This document shows, piece by piece, positions 33,860-42,623 of a stretch of 64,000 nucleotides of DNA. The notes below the pieces were generated by a model that was not told the origin of the DNA, made no database searches, and saw only the letters and a program-made list of their open reading frames with translations. This stretch comes from Lacustribacter sp964460315. Lineage in GTDB: Bacteria > Pseudomonadota > Gammaproteobacteria > Burkholderiales > Burkholderiaceae_A. Position numbers and translations under genes: made by a program. How positions within the stretch are numbered: position 1 is the stretch's first letter; each line of letters begins with the position of its first letter. The stretch is from contig CAYWPQ010000005.1 of assembly GCA_964460315.1 (NCBI GenBank), positions 1 through 64,000 on the forward strand, read 5' to 3'.

Positions 33860-34774
33860 TTAATACTGAAGACGCTTTCTGAGGAGGTGGTTCTGATGGG
33901 CGATCTGAACCGTCGAAAAATGGATGTCCACCGTGTCGGAAACGTTCCGACCATAGCCTCCAGCCATCGCCACCGCCACGGGCAGACCAAGATCGTTTGC
34001 GAACTGAAACACTCGCCGGTCTCTGGCCGCAAGCCCCTCTTTGCTGAGCGCAAGCCGTCCAAGACGATCCCCAACAAAAGGGTCAGCACCGGCCAGATAA
34101 ATGACCAAGTCGGGAGCAAACGATGCCTCGAGTATTTCGAGCGCCCGATTCAAGACATCAAGATAAGCCCCATCGGCCGTACCGTCAGCGAGTTCGATAT
34201 CAAGGTCCGATTGTTCTTTGCGAAAGGGATAGTTGGTGGCCCCATGGATGGATAAAGTGAATATGGATGGATCACGTTGTGCCATTGCTGCCGTGCCGTT
34301 GCCCTGATGCACATCAAGATCGATCACCGCAATGGATCGAACTCCGTAATCACGCTGTAACAATTTCGACGCAATGATGGCGTCGTTGAAACAACAGTAG
34401 CCCTCGGCATGGTCACGGTAGGCATGATGCGTTCCCCCAGCGAGATTCACCCCCACCCCTTCCTTCAGCGCGGCAATGCAGGCGCCCACGGTGGCCCCTG
34501 CCGATCGACGAGATCGCTCCACCAGTTCCGCAGACCATGGGAAACCAATGCGCCGAATTTCTTGTTGGGACAGATCACCCTGAGCGAAACGGGAAACGTA
34601 GGATGGGTCATGAGCAAGGCTCAGGATCTCGTCCGTGAGCGACTCCGGCTCAAGAAGTTGAATACCAGGTTCGCTCTTACTGACTCGCGAGCGAAGTAAT
34701 TCGTATTTCTGGATGGGAAATCGATGTCCGGGCGGCAGGGGCAAAACGAAACGATCGCTGTAATATGCTTTCAT
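33860..34774 (-). CDS. Histone-deacetylase-like amidohydrolase
   Basis: 304 residues of the HDAC/AcuC/acetylpolyamine amidohydrolase superfamily. Zinc and catalytic motifs are seen: AGGTHHAYRDHAEGYCCFND (tandem His), DLDVHQGNGTAAM (Asp and His zinc ligands), and LAGADPFVGDRLGRL with the third metal Asp. Such enzymes remove acetyl groups from lysines or small acetylated amines. A TTG codon directly before the ATG is open, but ATG is preferred. It diverges from the phasin gene over 37 bases. Confidence 0.92.
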   Translation of the reverse strand: MKAYYSDRFVLPLPPGHRFPIQKYELLRSRVSKSEPGIQLLEPESLTDEILSLAHDPSYVSRFAQGDLSQQEIRRIGFPWSAELVERSRRSAGATVGACIAALKEGVGVNLAGGTHHAYRDHAEGYCCFNDAIIASKLLQRDYGVRSIAVIDLDVHQGNGTAAMAQRDPSIFTLSIHGATNYPFRKEQSDLDIELADGTADGAYLDVLNRALEILEASFAPDLVIYLAGADPFVGDRLGRLALSKEGLAARDRRVFQFANDLGLPVAVAMAGGYGRNVSDTVDIHFSTVQIAHQNHLLRKRLQY

Positions 34775-34811
34775 CAATCATTACATCCACTAAGTCAGAA
34801 GGAGATCCGCG

Positions 34812-35342
34812 ATGAGTGTTTATCCCACACCCGAAAAAGTGAGCGAAGCTCAGAAACAAAACATCGAGGCCATGATCAAACTATCTCAGAAAGCCTTCGA
34901 AGGCGTGGAGAAGATGGTCGATCTACAGCTCAATGCGGCCCGAGCGTCACTCCAGGAATCTGCGGAAAAATTTCAGGCCTTGTTAAGCGTGAAGGACGCG
35001 CAGGAGCTGGTCAGTGTCAATCAAGAGATGGCTACGCCATCCGCGGAAAAAGCACTGGCTTACTCACGAACGGTCTACGACATTGCGTCGCAAACCAGCA
35101 GCGAGGTTCAGCGCCTGATTGATGCTCAGATTGCCGATGCGAACAAGAAACTGGTGGATGCGCTTGACGAACTCGCCAAGACAGCGCCCGCGGGTTCAGA
35201 GGGCGTGGTCAGCATGATGAAGACCTCCCTGGCCGCGGCCAACTCGGCCTTCGAGACGGCCAACAAAGCGGCACGGCAGGTGGTGGAGATGGCCGAGAAA
35301 AACATGCGCGCCGCCAGCGAGATGGCCAGCCCCAAGAAGTAG
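34812..35342 (+). CDS. Phasin family protein (polyhydroxyalkanoate granule coat)
   Basis: 176 residues, almost all predicted alpha-helix and rich in Ala, Glu, Gln and Lys, with the phasin-type start (PEKVSEAQKQNIEAMIKLSQ). Phasins cover carbon-storage granules. A strong AAGGAG ribosome-binding site at the right distance suggests high expression, as expected. A terminator follows. The presence of a phasin implies that the organism makes polyhydroxyalkanoate. Confidence 0.93.
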   Translation: MSVYPTPEKVSEAQKQNIEAMIKLSQKAFEGVEKMVDLQLNAARASLQESAEKFQALLSVKDAQELVSVNQEMATPSAEKALAYSRTVYDIASQTSSEVQRLIDAQIADANKKLVDALDELAKTAPAGSEGVVSMMKTSLAAANSAFETANKAARQVVEMAEKNMRAASEMASPKK

Positions 35343-35366
35343 ACCCGCCCAAGAACAGATCCGCCA

Positions 35367-35406
35367 AAGCCACCCGCGAGCCGGTTATCGGGTGGCTTCT
35401 TTTTCT
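35367..35406 (+). terminator. Rho-independent terminator of the phasin gene
   Basis: A 10-bp stem, AAGCCACCCG (35367-35376) with CGGGTGGCTT (35389-35398), has a 12-base loop and is followed by CTTTTTCTT. It overlaps the end of the convergent CinA-like gene, so the sequence is both coding and terminator. Confidence 0.8.
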
Positions 35407-36254
35407 TCGATAATCTCGCCACCCAGCGACACCACCCCTGCCTTAAATTCCTCATAAGCAAGACGAAGCGATTCCGGGGGCTCACAAGGGCTCTCGGGTG
35501 CTCCGTCTCTCGATGTCTTCAGCCCCTCAGAAAAATCCCTCGGGGGATTTGGGTCCACGGCACCCTGGGCCTTCACCCCAAGTTCCACATGCTTGGGTTT
35601 TCCATCATCACCCGCGGAAGGAAGGCTGTAGATTTTAAGTTCAGGGTATTTGGCCGCCAGGGACTGCATCAGAGGCGTGACGGTGGCCTCAAACAAACGA
35701 TGCACCACCATCGAGCGATCAAACTCGGCAACCTGCCGAAAGCAATCTCGGTAAAAAGTCTCAAGAACCCACTCCAGCATGGGCCAGGCCATCACCGGAA
35801 ATCCGGGCAGAAAATAATGCTCGCGAATCGAGAACCCCGGAATCTTGTTGTAAGGGTTCGGAATGATCGACGCACCCTCCGGGAACTCCCCCATGCGCAG
35901 CCGGTCGTCGGTCGCTGGCTGGCCCGTGTCCGCTGCGCGTTCACGAATCAGGCGCTCCGCCTCGGGGTGCAAAACCAGAGGAACGCCCAGGGCCTGAGCC
36001 GCCGCCTGCCGGGTATGGTCATCGGGCGTGGATCCAATCCCACCGCAGCTGAAGACCACATCGTTGGATCCAAACGACTGGGCCAATGCTTCAACACAGC
36101 GAGCCCGGTCATCGCCAAGGTAGTGAACCCAAGAAAGTGCAAGCCCTCGCGCACCAAGGATCGTCTTCACTTTTTCGAAATGACGGTCTTGCCGCTTGCC
36201 GGAGAGAATCTCGTCACCAAGAATAAATAAACCAAACTGACGTGATGCGCTCAT
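35385..36254 (-). CDS. CinA/MoaB-like molybdopterin-binding-domain protein
   Basis: 289 residues. The N-terminal half is the MoCF/CinA-N fold: FILGDEILSGKRQDRHFEKV and the substrate loop FSCGGIGSTPDDHTRQAAA. The C-terminal deamidase half of full CinA is absent. Such single-domain proteins are often named competence/damage-inducible protein A, but the role is unclear; some hydrolyse ADP-ribose or FAD-like pyrophosphates. It lies 33 bases after hrpA on the same strand. Confidence 0.88.
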   Translation of the reverse strand: MSASRQFGLFILGDEILSGKRQDRHFEKVKTILGARGLALSWVHYLGDDRARCVEALAQSFGSNDVVFSCGGIGSTPDDHTRQAAAQALGVPLVLHPEAERLIRERAADTGQPATDDRLRMGEFPEGASIIPNPYNKIPGFSIREHYFLPGFPVMAWPMLEWVLETFYRDCFRQVAEFDRSMVVHRLFEATVTPLMQSLAAKYPELKIYSLPSAGDDGKPKHVELGVKAQGAVDPNPPRDFSEGLKTSRDGAPESPCEPPESLRLAYEEFKAGVVSLGGEIIEEKEATR

Positions 36255-36287
36255 TGCAGATTCCTTACTCCAAGAATTGCGGGCATT

Positions 36288-39200
36288 TTACTTCTCCATC
36301 TGTTGCCAGGATTTCTCAAGCCGCTTGACCGAGACCGGTGTTGGCGTGCGAAGCTCTTGCGCGAAAAGGGCCACTCTCAGTTCCTCAAGCTGCCACCGAA
36401 ACTCCACGAACCGATCTGGCCAAGGGCCTCGCTGCTGAGATGCCCAACGCCAGAATGGCGTCTCCACCACCAAGGCGTCACGCTGCCAACGCTGATCGCG
36501 GGCCGGATCGTCCCGGCATTTGTCCATGCGGGTTGAAATCCCTTTGAGATACCGGGGCAAATGCGCAGCCCGCTCCGCAGGAATTGAAACAATGAAATCT
36601 TTCGGAAGCAGTCTTGAGAGCTGCTGACTGATGTCGGCATGGGCTGAGGCAAAACCACGAACGGAGCCCATCTTTTTGAGAATCAGCGCGTGCTCGGCCA
36701 ATACGGTGGCCAGCCACCGAAGCACCTCCTGGCCAAGCAAGAGCACCCGGCCTTTCCCGTTGGCCAGTGCACGATCAAAGGCCGCGTCGTCTTCAGGCAC
36801 TCCCTGGGAGAGAAACACGCGACTCAAGGTGGCCTCGGCAATCATGGCCCAGAGCTGCTCATGGCCACCGAACGGCGTGAAATTCAGGCCAATGTCGCGT
36901 CGGTTGTGAAGCTCTTTCTCAAGGGCCTTTAACGGCTCTTTCACAGCAAGAGCAAGTCGATCAAGGCAGGATGCACGCATGGTCTTGCCGTCAAGCGCAA
37001 TGACCTGATCGATAGGACTCACACCCAGCTCGGCCTGCAGCAGCTCCAGGTCTCGGCCTTCAGCAAGTCGCCGGCCATGCCGATCCACCACACGAAGATT
37101 GAAGCGACAATGTGGGCTGACAGCATCCAGTTTGAAGTCATCGCGGCGCGCTGACACCCCGGTCTCTTCAGAGATGTCTCGAATCAGTGTCTGAATAAGA
37201 CTCTGCTTTCCTGCCACTGCAGCTGAACGCCGACAGAAACCCTCAGCGTAATCGGGCAAGGGCACGCACTCTCGACGAATCTTCTGGGGAAGACTCTTGA
37301 GCAGTAGCTGAACCTTCTCTTTCAACATGCCGGGGACCAGCCATTCCAAGCCAATTGGGTCAAGCCTTGCCAGCTGCTCTTCATTGGAAACAAGTGTCAC
37401 GCCATCGCGCGAATCACCGGGCTCGAAATGGTATTCAAGCGCGTAGCTTTCAGAACCCAGGTTGAGCACCTTGGGAAACTGGTCGGTCGTGATGCCAGCG
37501 GCCTCATGTCGCATCAGATCTTCTTTCTGGAGGCATAGCAGTTCAGGGTTGCCACGCACCGCCTCGGTGTACCAGGCAGCGAAACTCTGGGCGTCCACAA
37601 CATGCTCGGGAACGAACTGATCGTAAAACGCCTCAAGCAGTGTTTCATCCACCAAGATGTCGGGTCGGCGTGCCTTGTGTTCGAGCTGCTCCACCTCGCG
37701 AATTCGCTTGGCGTTGATTGCAAAGAATCGGTGCGGGCAATCCCAGTCTCCTTCCACAAGCGCCTCACGAATGAAAATCTCGCGCGCCTCTTGGCGCTGC
37801 CGTTCGCCAAGCTGCGCCCACGACACTTTCCGCCGTTGGTAGATGGTGAGTCCATAGAGGGTTGCTCGCTCATAGCCCACGACGCGTCCGGATTTCTTTT
37901 CCCAATGGGGCTCGGACTGGCTTCGCTTCAACAGATGGGAGGCCGCCTGCTCGACCCACTCCGGCTCGATGGCGGCTATGGTTCGGGCGAAGAGCCGGGA
38001 TGTCTCGACCTGCTCGGCAGCCATCAGCCAACGAGGGGGTTTCTTGGCGAGGTAAGAGCCCGGCCAAACCAGGAACTTCACGTCATGACAGCCAAGCCAT
38101 ATGGGGTCGTCCGGTGACTTCATTCCCACGTTGGAGAGCAGGCCTGAGAGGATGGCCAGATGAATGGACGCATCGCTGGCGGGCTGCTCGTTGAGTTTCC
38201 AGTGATTCTCGCCAGCCCACTCCAACAGCTGCTGATGCACCTCGCGCCATTCGCGGGCTCGCATCGGCGATAGAAACTCGGCGCGCAAGGCCTGCTCGTA
38301 ACGTCGATTCGATTCCCTCTGATCATGCAAGACGCGGATTCGGTCCCAAAGCTTCAGCAAGGATCGAAACTCACTTTTGGGGTCGGCGAACTGAGCATGC
38401 GCCCGATCAGCCGCCGCTGACTGATCCTGAGGACGGTCGCGGGGGTCTTGTGTGGATAAGGCCGATGCAATCACCAGCATCTCTCGAAGACAGCCATGCT
38501 GCCTGGCGGCCACCATCATTCGTCCAATTCGTGGATCAACAGGAAACCGAGCCAGCGTGCGGCCGATCTCGGTGAGTTCACCTTGGGCGTCAATCGCATG
38601 CAGCTCGCGAAGCATCACCAGACCGTCAGCCACCGCCTTACCCGACGGGGGGTCAATGAACGGAAAGGCTCGAATGTCGGGTAGCCCCAAGGATTTCATT
38701 CGAAGCATGACTGCGGCCAACGAACTTCGGTGAATTTCAGGGTCAGCGAATGCAGGGCGCTGAGCGAACTCCGCCTCGTCGTAAAGGCGGATGCAGACGC
38801 CCTCGGCGACTCGCCCGCACCGGCCCATCCGCTGATTGGCCTGCGCCTGCGGAATGGGCTCAATCTGCAGCTGCTCGACCTTCCCCCGATAACGATAACG
38901 CTTCACCCTGGCCAGACCTGAATCCACCACGTAACGAATCCCAGGCACCGTCAGGGATGTCTCCGCCACATTGGTGGCGAGCACCACACGGCGAGCGCCA
39001 CTGGATCGAAATACCCGATCTTGATCCGACTGAGAAAGCCTTGAGTAAAGAGGCAGGACCTCGGCCGCCATCTTCCCGGAACGGCCAAGAAGGCTGGAGG
39101 CTGGCCGAGAACGAAGTTCATCGGCCACGGCCTTGATTTCTCGCTCCCCCGGAAGAAAAACAAGAATGTCTCCTGGGCCCTGCCCATTCCAGTCACGCTC

Positions 39201-39866
39201 GCACTCTTCAACCCCCTGGACCACCTGGTCAATCAGATCGAGTTCGGTGGACTCCGCTGGACGCCAGCGAACCTCGACCGGGTAGAGACGACCGGACACC
39301 TCAATCACTGGGGCGGGCTGACCTGGCGAGCCAAAGTGAGCTGCAAACCGCTCGGCATCAATCGTGGCCGAAGTGATCACCACACGGAGGTCGGGACGCC
39401 GGGGAAGAAGGTTCTTCAAGTAGCCCATCAGAAAATCGATATTCAGGCTGCGCTCATGGGCCTCGTCGACAATCACCATATCGTAGGCGGAGAGCAGCGG
39501 GTCGGCCTGGGTCTGAGCCAGCAGGATGCCGTCGGTCATGAGTTTGATGGGCATACCCGGCCGGGAGCGGTCATTGAAACGAATCTGATAGCCCACCTGG
39601 GCATCCGATGCGTCCCCGCAGCCCACATCCAGCTCCTGGGCGATACGTCTTGCCACAGTCACGGCCGCGAGACGGCGGGGCTGGGTATGGGCAATGGTCT
39701 TACCCTTGGCTCCGCAGCCGACCATCAGCCCGATCTTGGGAAGCTGCGTGGTTTTGCCAGAACCTGTTTCTCCGCAGACAATGACCACTTGGTTCCCCTT
39801 GATGGCCCGAGCGATATCGTCGCGTCGGGCGCTGACGGGCAACGATTCCGGAAACTCAATACGCAT
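36288..39866 (-). CDS. hrpA: ATP-dependent RNA helicase HrpA (DEAH box)
   Basis: 1192 residues, a little shorter than the E. coli protein. Walker A GETGSGKTT lies at about 32-40, DEAH in VIVDEAHERSLN near 135, SAT follows (VITSATIDAERF), and motif VI is QRMGRCGRVAEG. The helicase core is followed by HA2, OB-fold and a long C-terminal DUF3418-type region. HrpA has been linked to resolving stalled ribosomes and mRNA processing. The ATG is only 21 bases from the divergent argA ATG. Confidence 0.95.
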   Translation of the reverse strand: MRIEFPESLPVSARRDDIARAIKGNQVVIVCGETGSGKTTQLPKIGLMVGCGAKGKTIAHTQPRRLAAVTVARRIAQELDVGCGDASDAQVGYQIRFNDRSRPGMPIKLMTDGILLAQTQADPLLSAYDMVIVDEAHERSLNIDFLMGYLKNLLPRRPDLRVVITSATIDAERFAAHFGSPGQPAPVIEVSGRLYPVEVRWRPAESTELDLIDQVVQGVEECERDWNGQGPGDILVFLPGEREIKAVADELRSRPASSLLGRSGKMAAEVLPLYSRLSQSDQDRVFRSSGARRVVLATNVAETSLTVPGIRYVVDSGLARVKRYRYRGKVEQLQIEPIPQAQANQRMGRCGRVAEGVCIRLYDEAEFAQRPAFADPEIHRSSLAAVMLRMKSLGLPDIRAFPFIDPPSGKAVADGLVMLRELHAIDAQGELTEIGRTLARFPVDPRIGRMMVAARQHGCLREMLVIASALSTQDPRDRPQDQSAAADRAHAQFADPKSEFRSLLKLWDRIRVLHDQRESNRRYEQALRAEFLSPMRAREWREVHQQLLEWAGENHWKLNEQPASDASIHLAILSGLLSNVGMKSPDDPIWLGCHDVKFLVWPGSYLAKKPPRWLMAAEQVETSRLFARTIAAIEPEWVEQAASHLLKRSQSEPHWEKKSGRVVGYERATLYGLTIYQRRKVSWAQLGERQRQEAREIFIREALVEGDWDCPHRFFAINAKRIREVEQLEHKARRPDILVDETLLEAFYDQFVPEHVVDAQSFAAWYTEAVRGNPELLCLQKEDLMRHEAAGITTDQFPKVLNLGSESYALEYHFEPGDSRDGVTLVSNEEQLARLDPIGLEWLVPGMLKEKVQLLLKSLPQKIRRECVPLPDYAEGFCRRSAAVAGKQSLIQTLIRDISEETGVSARRDDFKLDAVSPHCRFNLRVVDRHGRRLAEGRDLELLQAELGVSPIDQVIALDGKTMRASCLDRLALAVKEPLKALEKELHNRRDIGLNFTPFGGHEQLWAMIAEATLSRVFLSQGVPEDDAAFDRALANGKGRVLLLGQEVLRWLATVLAEHALILKKMGSVRGFASAHADISQQLSRLLPKDFIVSIPAERAAHLPRYLKGISTRMDKCRDDPARDQRWQRDALVVETPFWRWASQQRGPWPDRFVEFRWQLEELRVALFAQELRTPTPVSVKRLEKSWQQMEK

Positions 39867-39875
39867 CAGGAAAAT

Positions 39876-39881
39876 TATAAT
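39876..39881 (+). promoter_or_regulatory. Candidate argA -10 element next to the start codon
   Basis: TATAAT lies 6 bases before the argA ATG, in the 21-base gap to hrpA. If used, transcription would begin at or next to the ATG, giving a leaderless message. No good -35 is seen at 16-18 bases upstream, which would lie within hrpA. Confidence 0.35.
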
Positions 39882-39887
39882 CAGCCG

Positions 39888-41282
39888 ATGAATTCATTAC
39901 CGAGTCTTTCCCAGGCGCTGCAAAGTCATCCCGTCGACCATGGCGCCGCCACCACGGAGTCGTCTGGCGTTTCGGTGGAGTCTGTTGACTTCGTCTCATG
40001 GCTGCGATCGGTTGCACCCTACATTCACGCCTTTCGCAACAAAACATTTGTGGTGGGTTTCCCCGGCGAACTGGTGAAAGCCGGAAAACTTGAAAGCCTT
40101 GCCCATGATGTTGCGCTCCTTGCAGCGATGGGCATGCGGATTGTACTGGTTCACGGCAGCCGGCCTCAGGTTCAGGAACAACTCACCCTGCGGAACATCG
40201 AAAGCCGATTCAGTCATGGGCTTCGTATCACTGACAAGCCATCCCTTGAGTGTGCCAAAGAGGCCTCTGGCGAACTTCGCCTCGACATCGAAGCCGCGTT
40301 TTCAGCAGGCCTTCCGAACACCCCCATGGGCAACGCAAGAATTCGATTGATCAGCGGCAACTTTGTCACCGCGCGTCCGGTTGGAATTGTTGATGGCGTG
40401 GATTTTGAACACACCGGTGTGGTGAGAAAAATTGAATCAGAGGCCATTCGTAACGCCCTGGATAGTGGCGCCTTGGTGCTGCTCTCGCCCCTTGGGTTTT
40501 CTCCCACCGGCGAAGCCTTCAACCTCTCCATGGAGGATGTGGCCGCCAGTGTGGCCGTGAGTCTTGATTGCGACAAGCTCATCTTCATGGCGGAAGACAA
40601 TGGGGTGCCAACCAAGGATGACGAGCGTATTGCGGAGATCTCGGAGGACGCCGCAGAAGCGCTGCTTGCGAGAGGTGAGCTACTCCCCGATGCCAGCTTC
40701 TCCCTGAGCCATGCGCTTCGTGCATGCAAGGGTGGCGTGGAACGCGCCCACATCATTCCTTTTACCCGCGACGGTGCGTTGCTGCTTGAACTCTTTACCC
40801 ATGATGGCATTGGCAGCATGGTGGTTGAGGAAACCCTTGAGGCTCTGCGTCCCGCCAACATCGACGATGTCGCCGCCATCGTGTCACTGATTGAGCCTTT
40901 GGAGGAAGACGGAACCTTTGTCACCCGTGGCCGCGCCAAGATTGAACGCGACATCGACCGGTTCACCGTGATCGAGCACGATGGCGTGATCTTTGGCTGC
41001 GCGGCGCTCTACACCTTTGAGGGCTCCACCATGGGCGAGCTGGCCTGTCTCATGGTTCGACCCGAAACCCAAGGTGTGGGTGATGGCGAGCGTCTGCTGA
41101 AGAGCATTGAGCAGCAGGCAAGGCAGTCGGGAGTCAAAAATTTGTTCGTGCTAACCACCCGAACAGCCCACTGGTTTCTTAAGCGTGGGTTTAAGGTGGG
41201 ACAGGTGGAACAGCTCCCCCCGCTGCGCAAAGAGGCTTACGACTGGGCCAGGAAATCCCAAATTCTGGTCAAGACGCTGTAA
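39888..41282 (+). CDS. argA: Amino-acid N-acetyltransferase (N-acetylglutamate synthase)
   Basis: 464 residues with an amino-acid-kinase-like domain (about 35-310; FVVGFPGELVKAG, VLVHGSRPQVQ) and a C-terminal GNAT acetyltransferase domain (about 325-460; LMVRPETQGVGDGERLL). It makes N-acetylglutamate, the first step of arginine synthesis, and is usually inhibited by arginine through the kinase-like domain. A much longer open frame exists upstream, but it lies antisense within hrpA; the ATG at 39888 gives a family N-terminus. Confidence 0.95.
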   Translation: MNSLPSLSQALQSHPVDHGAATTESSGVSVESVDFVSWLRSVAPYIHAFRNKTFVVGFPGELVKAGKLESLAHDVALLAAMGMRIVLVHGSRPQVQEQLTLRNIESRFSHGLRITDKPSLECAKEASGELRLDIEAAFSAGLPNTPMGNARIRLISGNFVTARPVGIVDGVDFEHTGVVRKIESEAIRNALDSGALVLLSPLGFSPTGEAFNLSMEDVAASVAVSLDCDKLIFMAEDNGVPTKDDERIAEISEDAAEALLARGELLPDASFSLSHALRACKGGVERAHIIPFTRDGALLLELFTHDGIGSMVVEETLEALRPANIDDVAAIVSLIEPLEEDGTFVTRGRAKIERDIDRFTVIEHDGVIFGCAALYTFEGSTMGELACLMVRPETQGVGDGERLLKSIEQQARQSGVKNLFVLTTRTAHWFLKRGFKVGQVEQLPPLRKEAYDWARKSQILVKTL

Positions 41283-41321
41283 GACATTCCACGCAAATCG
41301 ACTCAGCCGAGGCGAAAGGGT

Positions 41322-41771
41322 TTACGACGCCAGCATTCTCGAGAATGGCCCGCCGCCGATTTCGCTGAATTCCGCAAGAATCATCGGCGCCTCATTCGGG
41401 CTGTCATGCAGGCGATCCATCACCTGATCGGAAGCCTGAATCAGGCCGTCAATGTAATTGGCTGCCTTGCAGTCTCGATGGGCAAATTGCATATGCCAAT
41501 CTTGGAACAGCCGAACGGGAATGGAGGTGTCGGCCAGGACCTGGATGTCGTGATGGCGCGGATCGCGCTGAATGGAATTCCAGACGCGCTGCAAAGGAAG
41601 ATTAGGACCTTCAATCCACTGGAAAAAAGCGCCACGATCAAAGACCAAGACACCCGTCACACCCTCGGATCGATTTCGGGCACGACAGCCCGCAAGCAGA
41701 TACAAGAGATCAAGTTCGGTGAACCCGACCGATGCCTTGCTGTGATAAACGATGGTGGAAAGTGGCTGCAC
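41322..41771 (-). CDS. Stand-alone BLUF-domain blue-light sensor
   Basis: 149 residues consisting of one BLUF domain (about 4-97) and a short helical tail. Against the short BLUF protein Slr1694/PixD (numbering offset +1) the flavin-site residues are all kept: Tyr9, Asn33, Gln51 (FFQWIEGP), Trp92 and Met94 (DWHMQF). It should therefore bind FAD and photocycle. There is no output domain, so it must act through a partner. The start is GTG with GGAG five bases upstream. It follows the unrecognised gene at 41859-42623 by 87 bases; a TTGACT at 41862-41857 might give it its own promoter. Confidence 0.92.
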   Translation of the reverse strand: MQPLSTIVYHSKASVGFTELDLLYLLAGCRARNRSEGVTGVLVFDRGAFFQWIEGPNLPLQRVWNSIQRDPRHHDIQVLADTSIPVRLFQDWHMQFAHRDCKAANYIDGLIQASDQVMDRLHDSPNEAPMILAEFSEIGGGPFSRMLAS

Positions 41772-41858
41772 AACAACTCCAGAAAATTTCTACAGCCTCA
41801 GAGTATGTCGCTGCACGGAAAAACGCAATGAATAAAATTGATTCAGTGCAAGCCGAAG

Positions 41859-42623
41859 TCAAGTACTGGCGTGGGTTACAGGGCGCCAACGGCCATCGTC
41901 AAACGCCAATCCACACCAATGGTCTGGGACAAACCGATGGCTCGAAAACCAGATCATGGTGGACCGAGGGCCGCCATCGTTGTCTTGGTCAATCAGAGCA
42001 ACTCGGTCCTCCCTTTCAAAGCCTGCGATTGGATGGATGTCATTTCGATGACACCAGCGCAAGACCACGCGCTCAGGCAAACGCGGCATCCGAAACCGAT
42101 GGCGGTAGGCATTCTGCTCAGGACAAAACAAGGGTGCGTATCGGCCAAGCACCTGACGAATCTGTTCAGGCTGACACGCTGAAGAGTCGCCGTAAAGGTA
42201 GCCGGCATCGTAGCGATCCAGAACGACACCGAGGGCGAGAAGATTCTCAATCGGCTGAACCAGGCAAGGCGACACGGTCAAGAGACCATCGGGGTCGATG
42301 GCCTCGGGCAGGCCCACCATTCGGGAAGAGAGAATTTCCTTGAGCAGTCGATGGGCCGACTCGGCAAAGGGCGAACTTGGATCGCCTTCAAGCGCCGCAA
42401 GAAGCGCAACCATGCCGTCGCTGATGTTTCCAGGATTTTCTCGGGCCGCAGCTGGAAAGTCATGAGTTCGATCGACGTGGGGTACGTTGGACAACTGGGT
42501 GCTGGCTGACGACCCTTCGTCTGGGGGTGCGTTGAGGTCCCCGTCCTGCAAGGGAACCTTCTTGAGAAGATCTTCAACGCCGGACAGAATTTCGTCGAGC
42601 GCACGCTCCATCGGCGTGCTCAT
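41859..42623 (-). CDS. Unrecognised protein in the BLUF/transpeptidase operon
   Basis: 254 residues, no signal peptide or membrane segment. The N-terminal helix (MERALDEILSGVEDLLKKV) is followed by a Ser/Pro/Asp-rich loose stretch (about 28-62), then a folded region of about 190 residues rich in Trp, Cys, His and Arg (LRWCHRNDIHPIAGF; FVPDHWCGLAFDDGRW). I do not recognise the family. The start ATG shares one base with the stop of the preceding gene (TGATG), so translation is coupled. It is probably cytoplasmic. BLUF is the next gene. Confidence 0.75.
   Translation of the reverse strand: MSTPMERALDEILSGVEDLLKKVPLQDGDLNAPPDEGSSASTQLSNVPHVDRTHDFPAAARENPGNISDGMVALLAALEGDPSSPFAESAHRLLKEILSSRMVGLPEAIDPDGLLTVSPCLVQPIENLLALGVVLDRYDAGYLYGDSSACQPEQIRQVLGRYAPLFCPEQNAYRHRFRMPRLPERVVLRWCHRNDIHPIAGFEREDRVALIDQDNDGGPRSTMIWFSSHRFVPDHWCGLAFDDGRWRPVTHAST

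Noticed and set aside
37602..38117. Plus-strand frame of 171 codons inside hrpA
   Set aside because: Antisense shadow of a conserved helicase.
39336..39887. 184-codon N-terminal extension of argA
   Set aside because: It is antisense to hrpA, and the family start is the ATG at 39888.
41732..42343. 203-codon plus-strand frame opposite the unrecognised gene at 41859-42623
   Set aside because: The minus-strand frame fits the operon with coupled starts; the plus-strand peptide is rich in Arg/Gln/Ser, as expected of a shadow.
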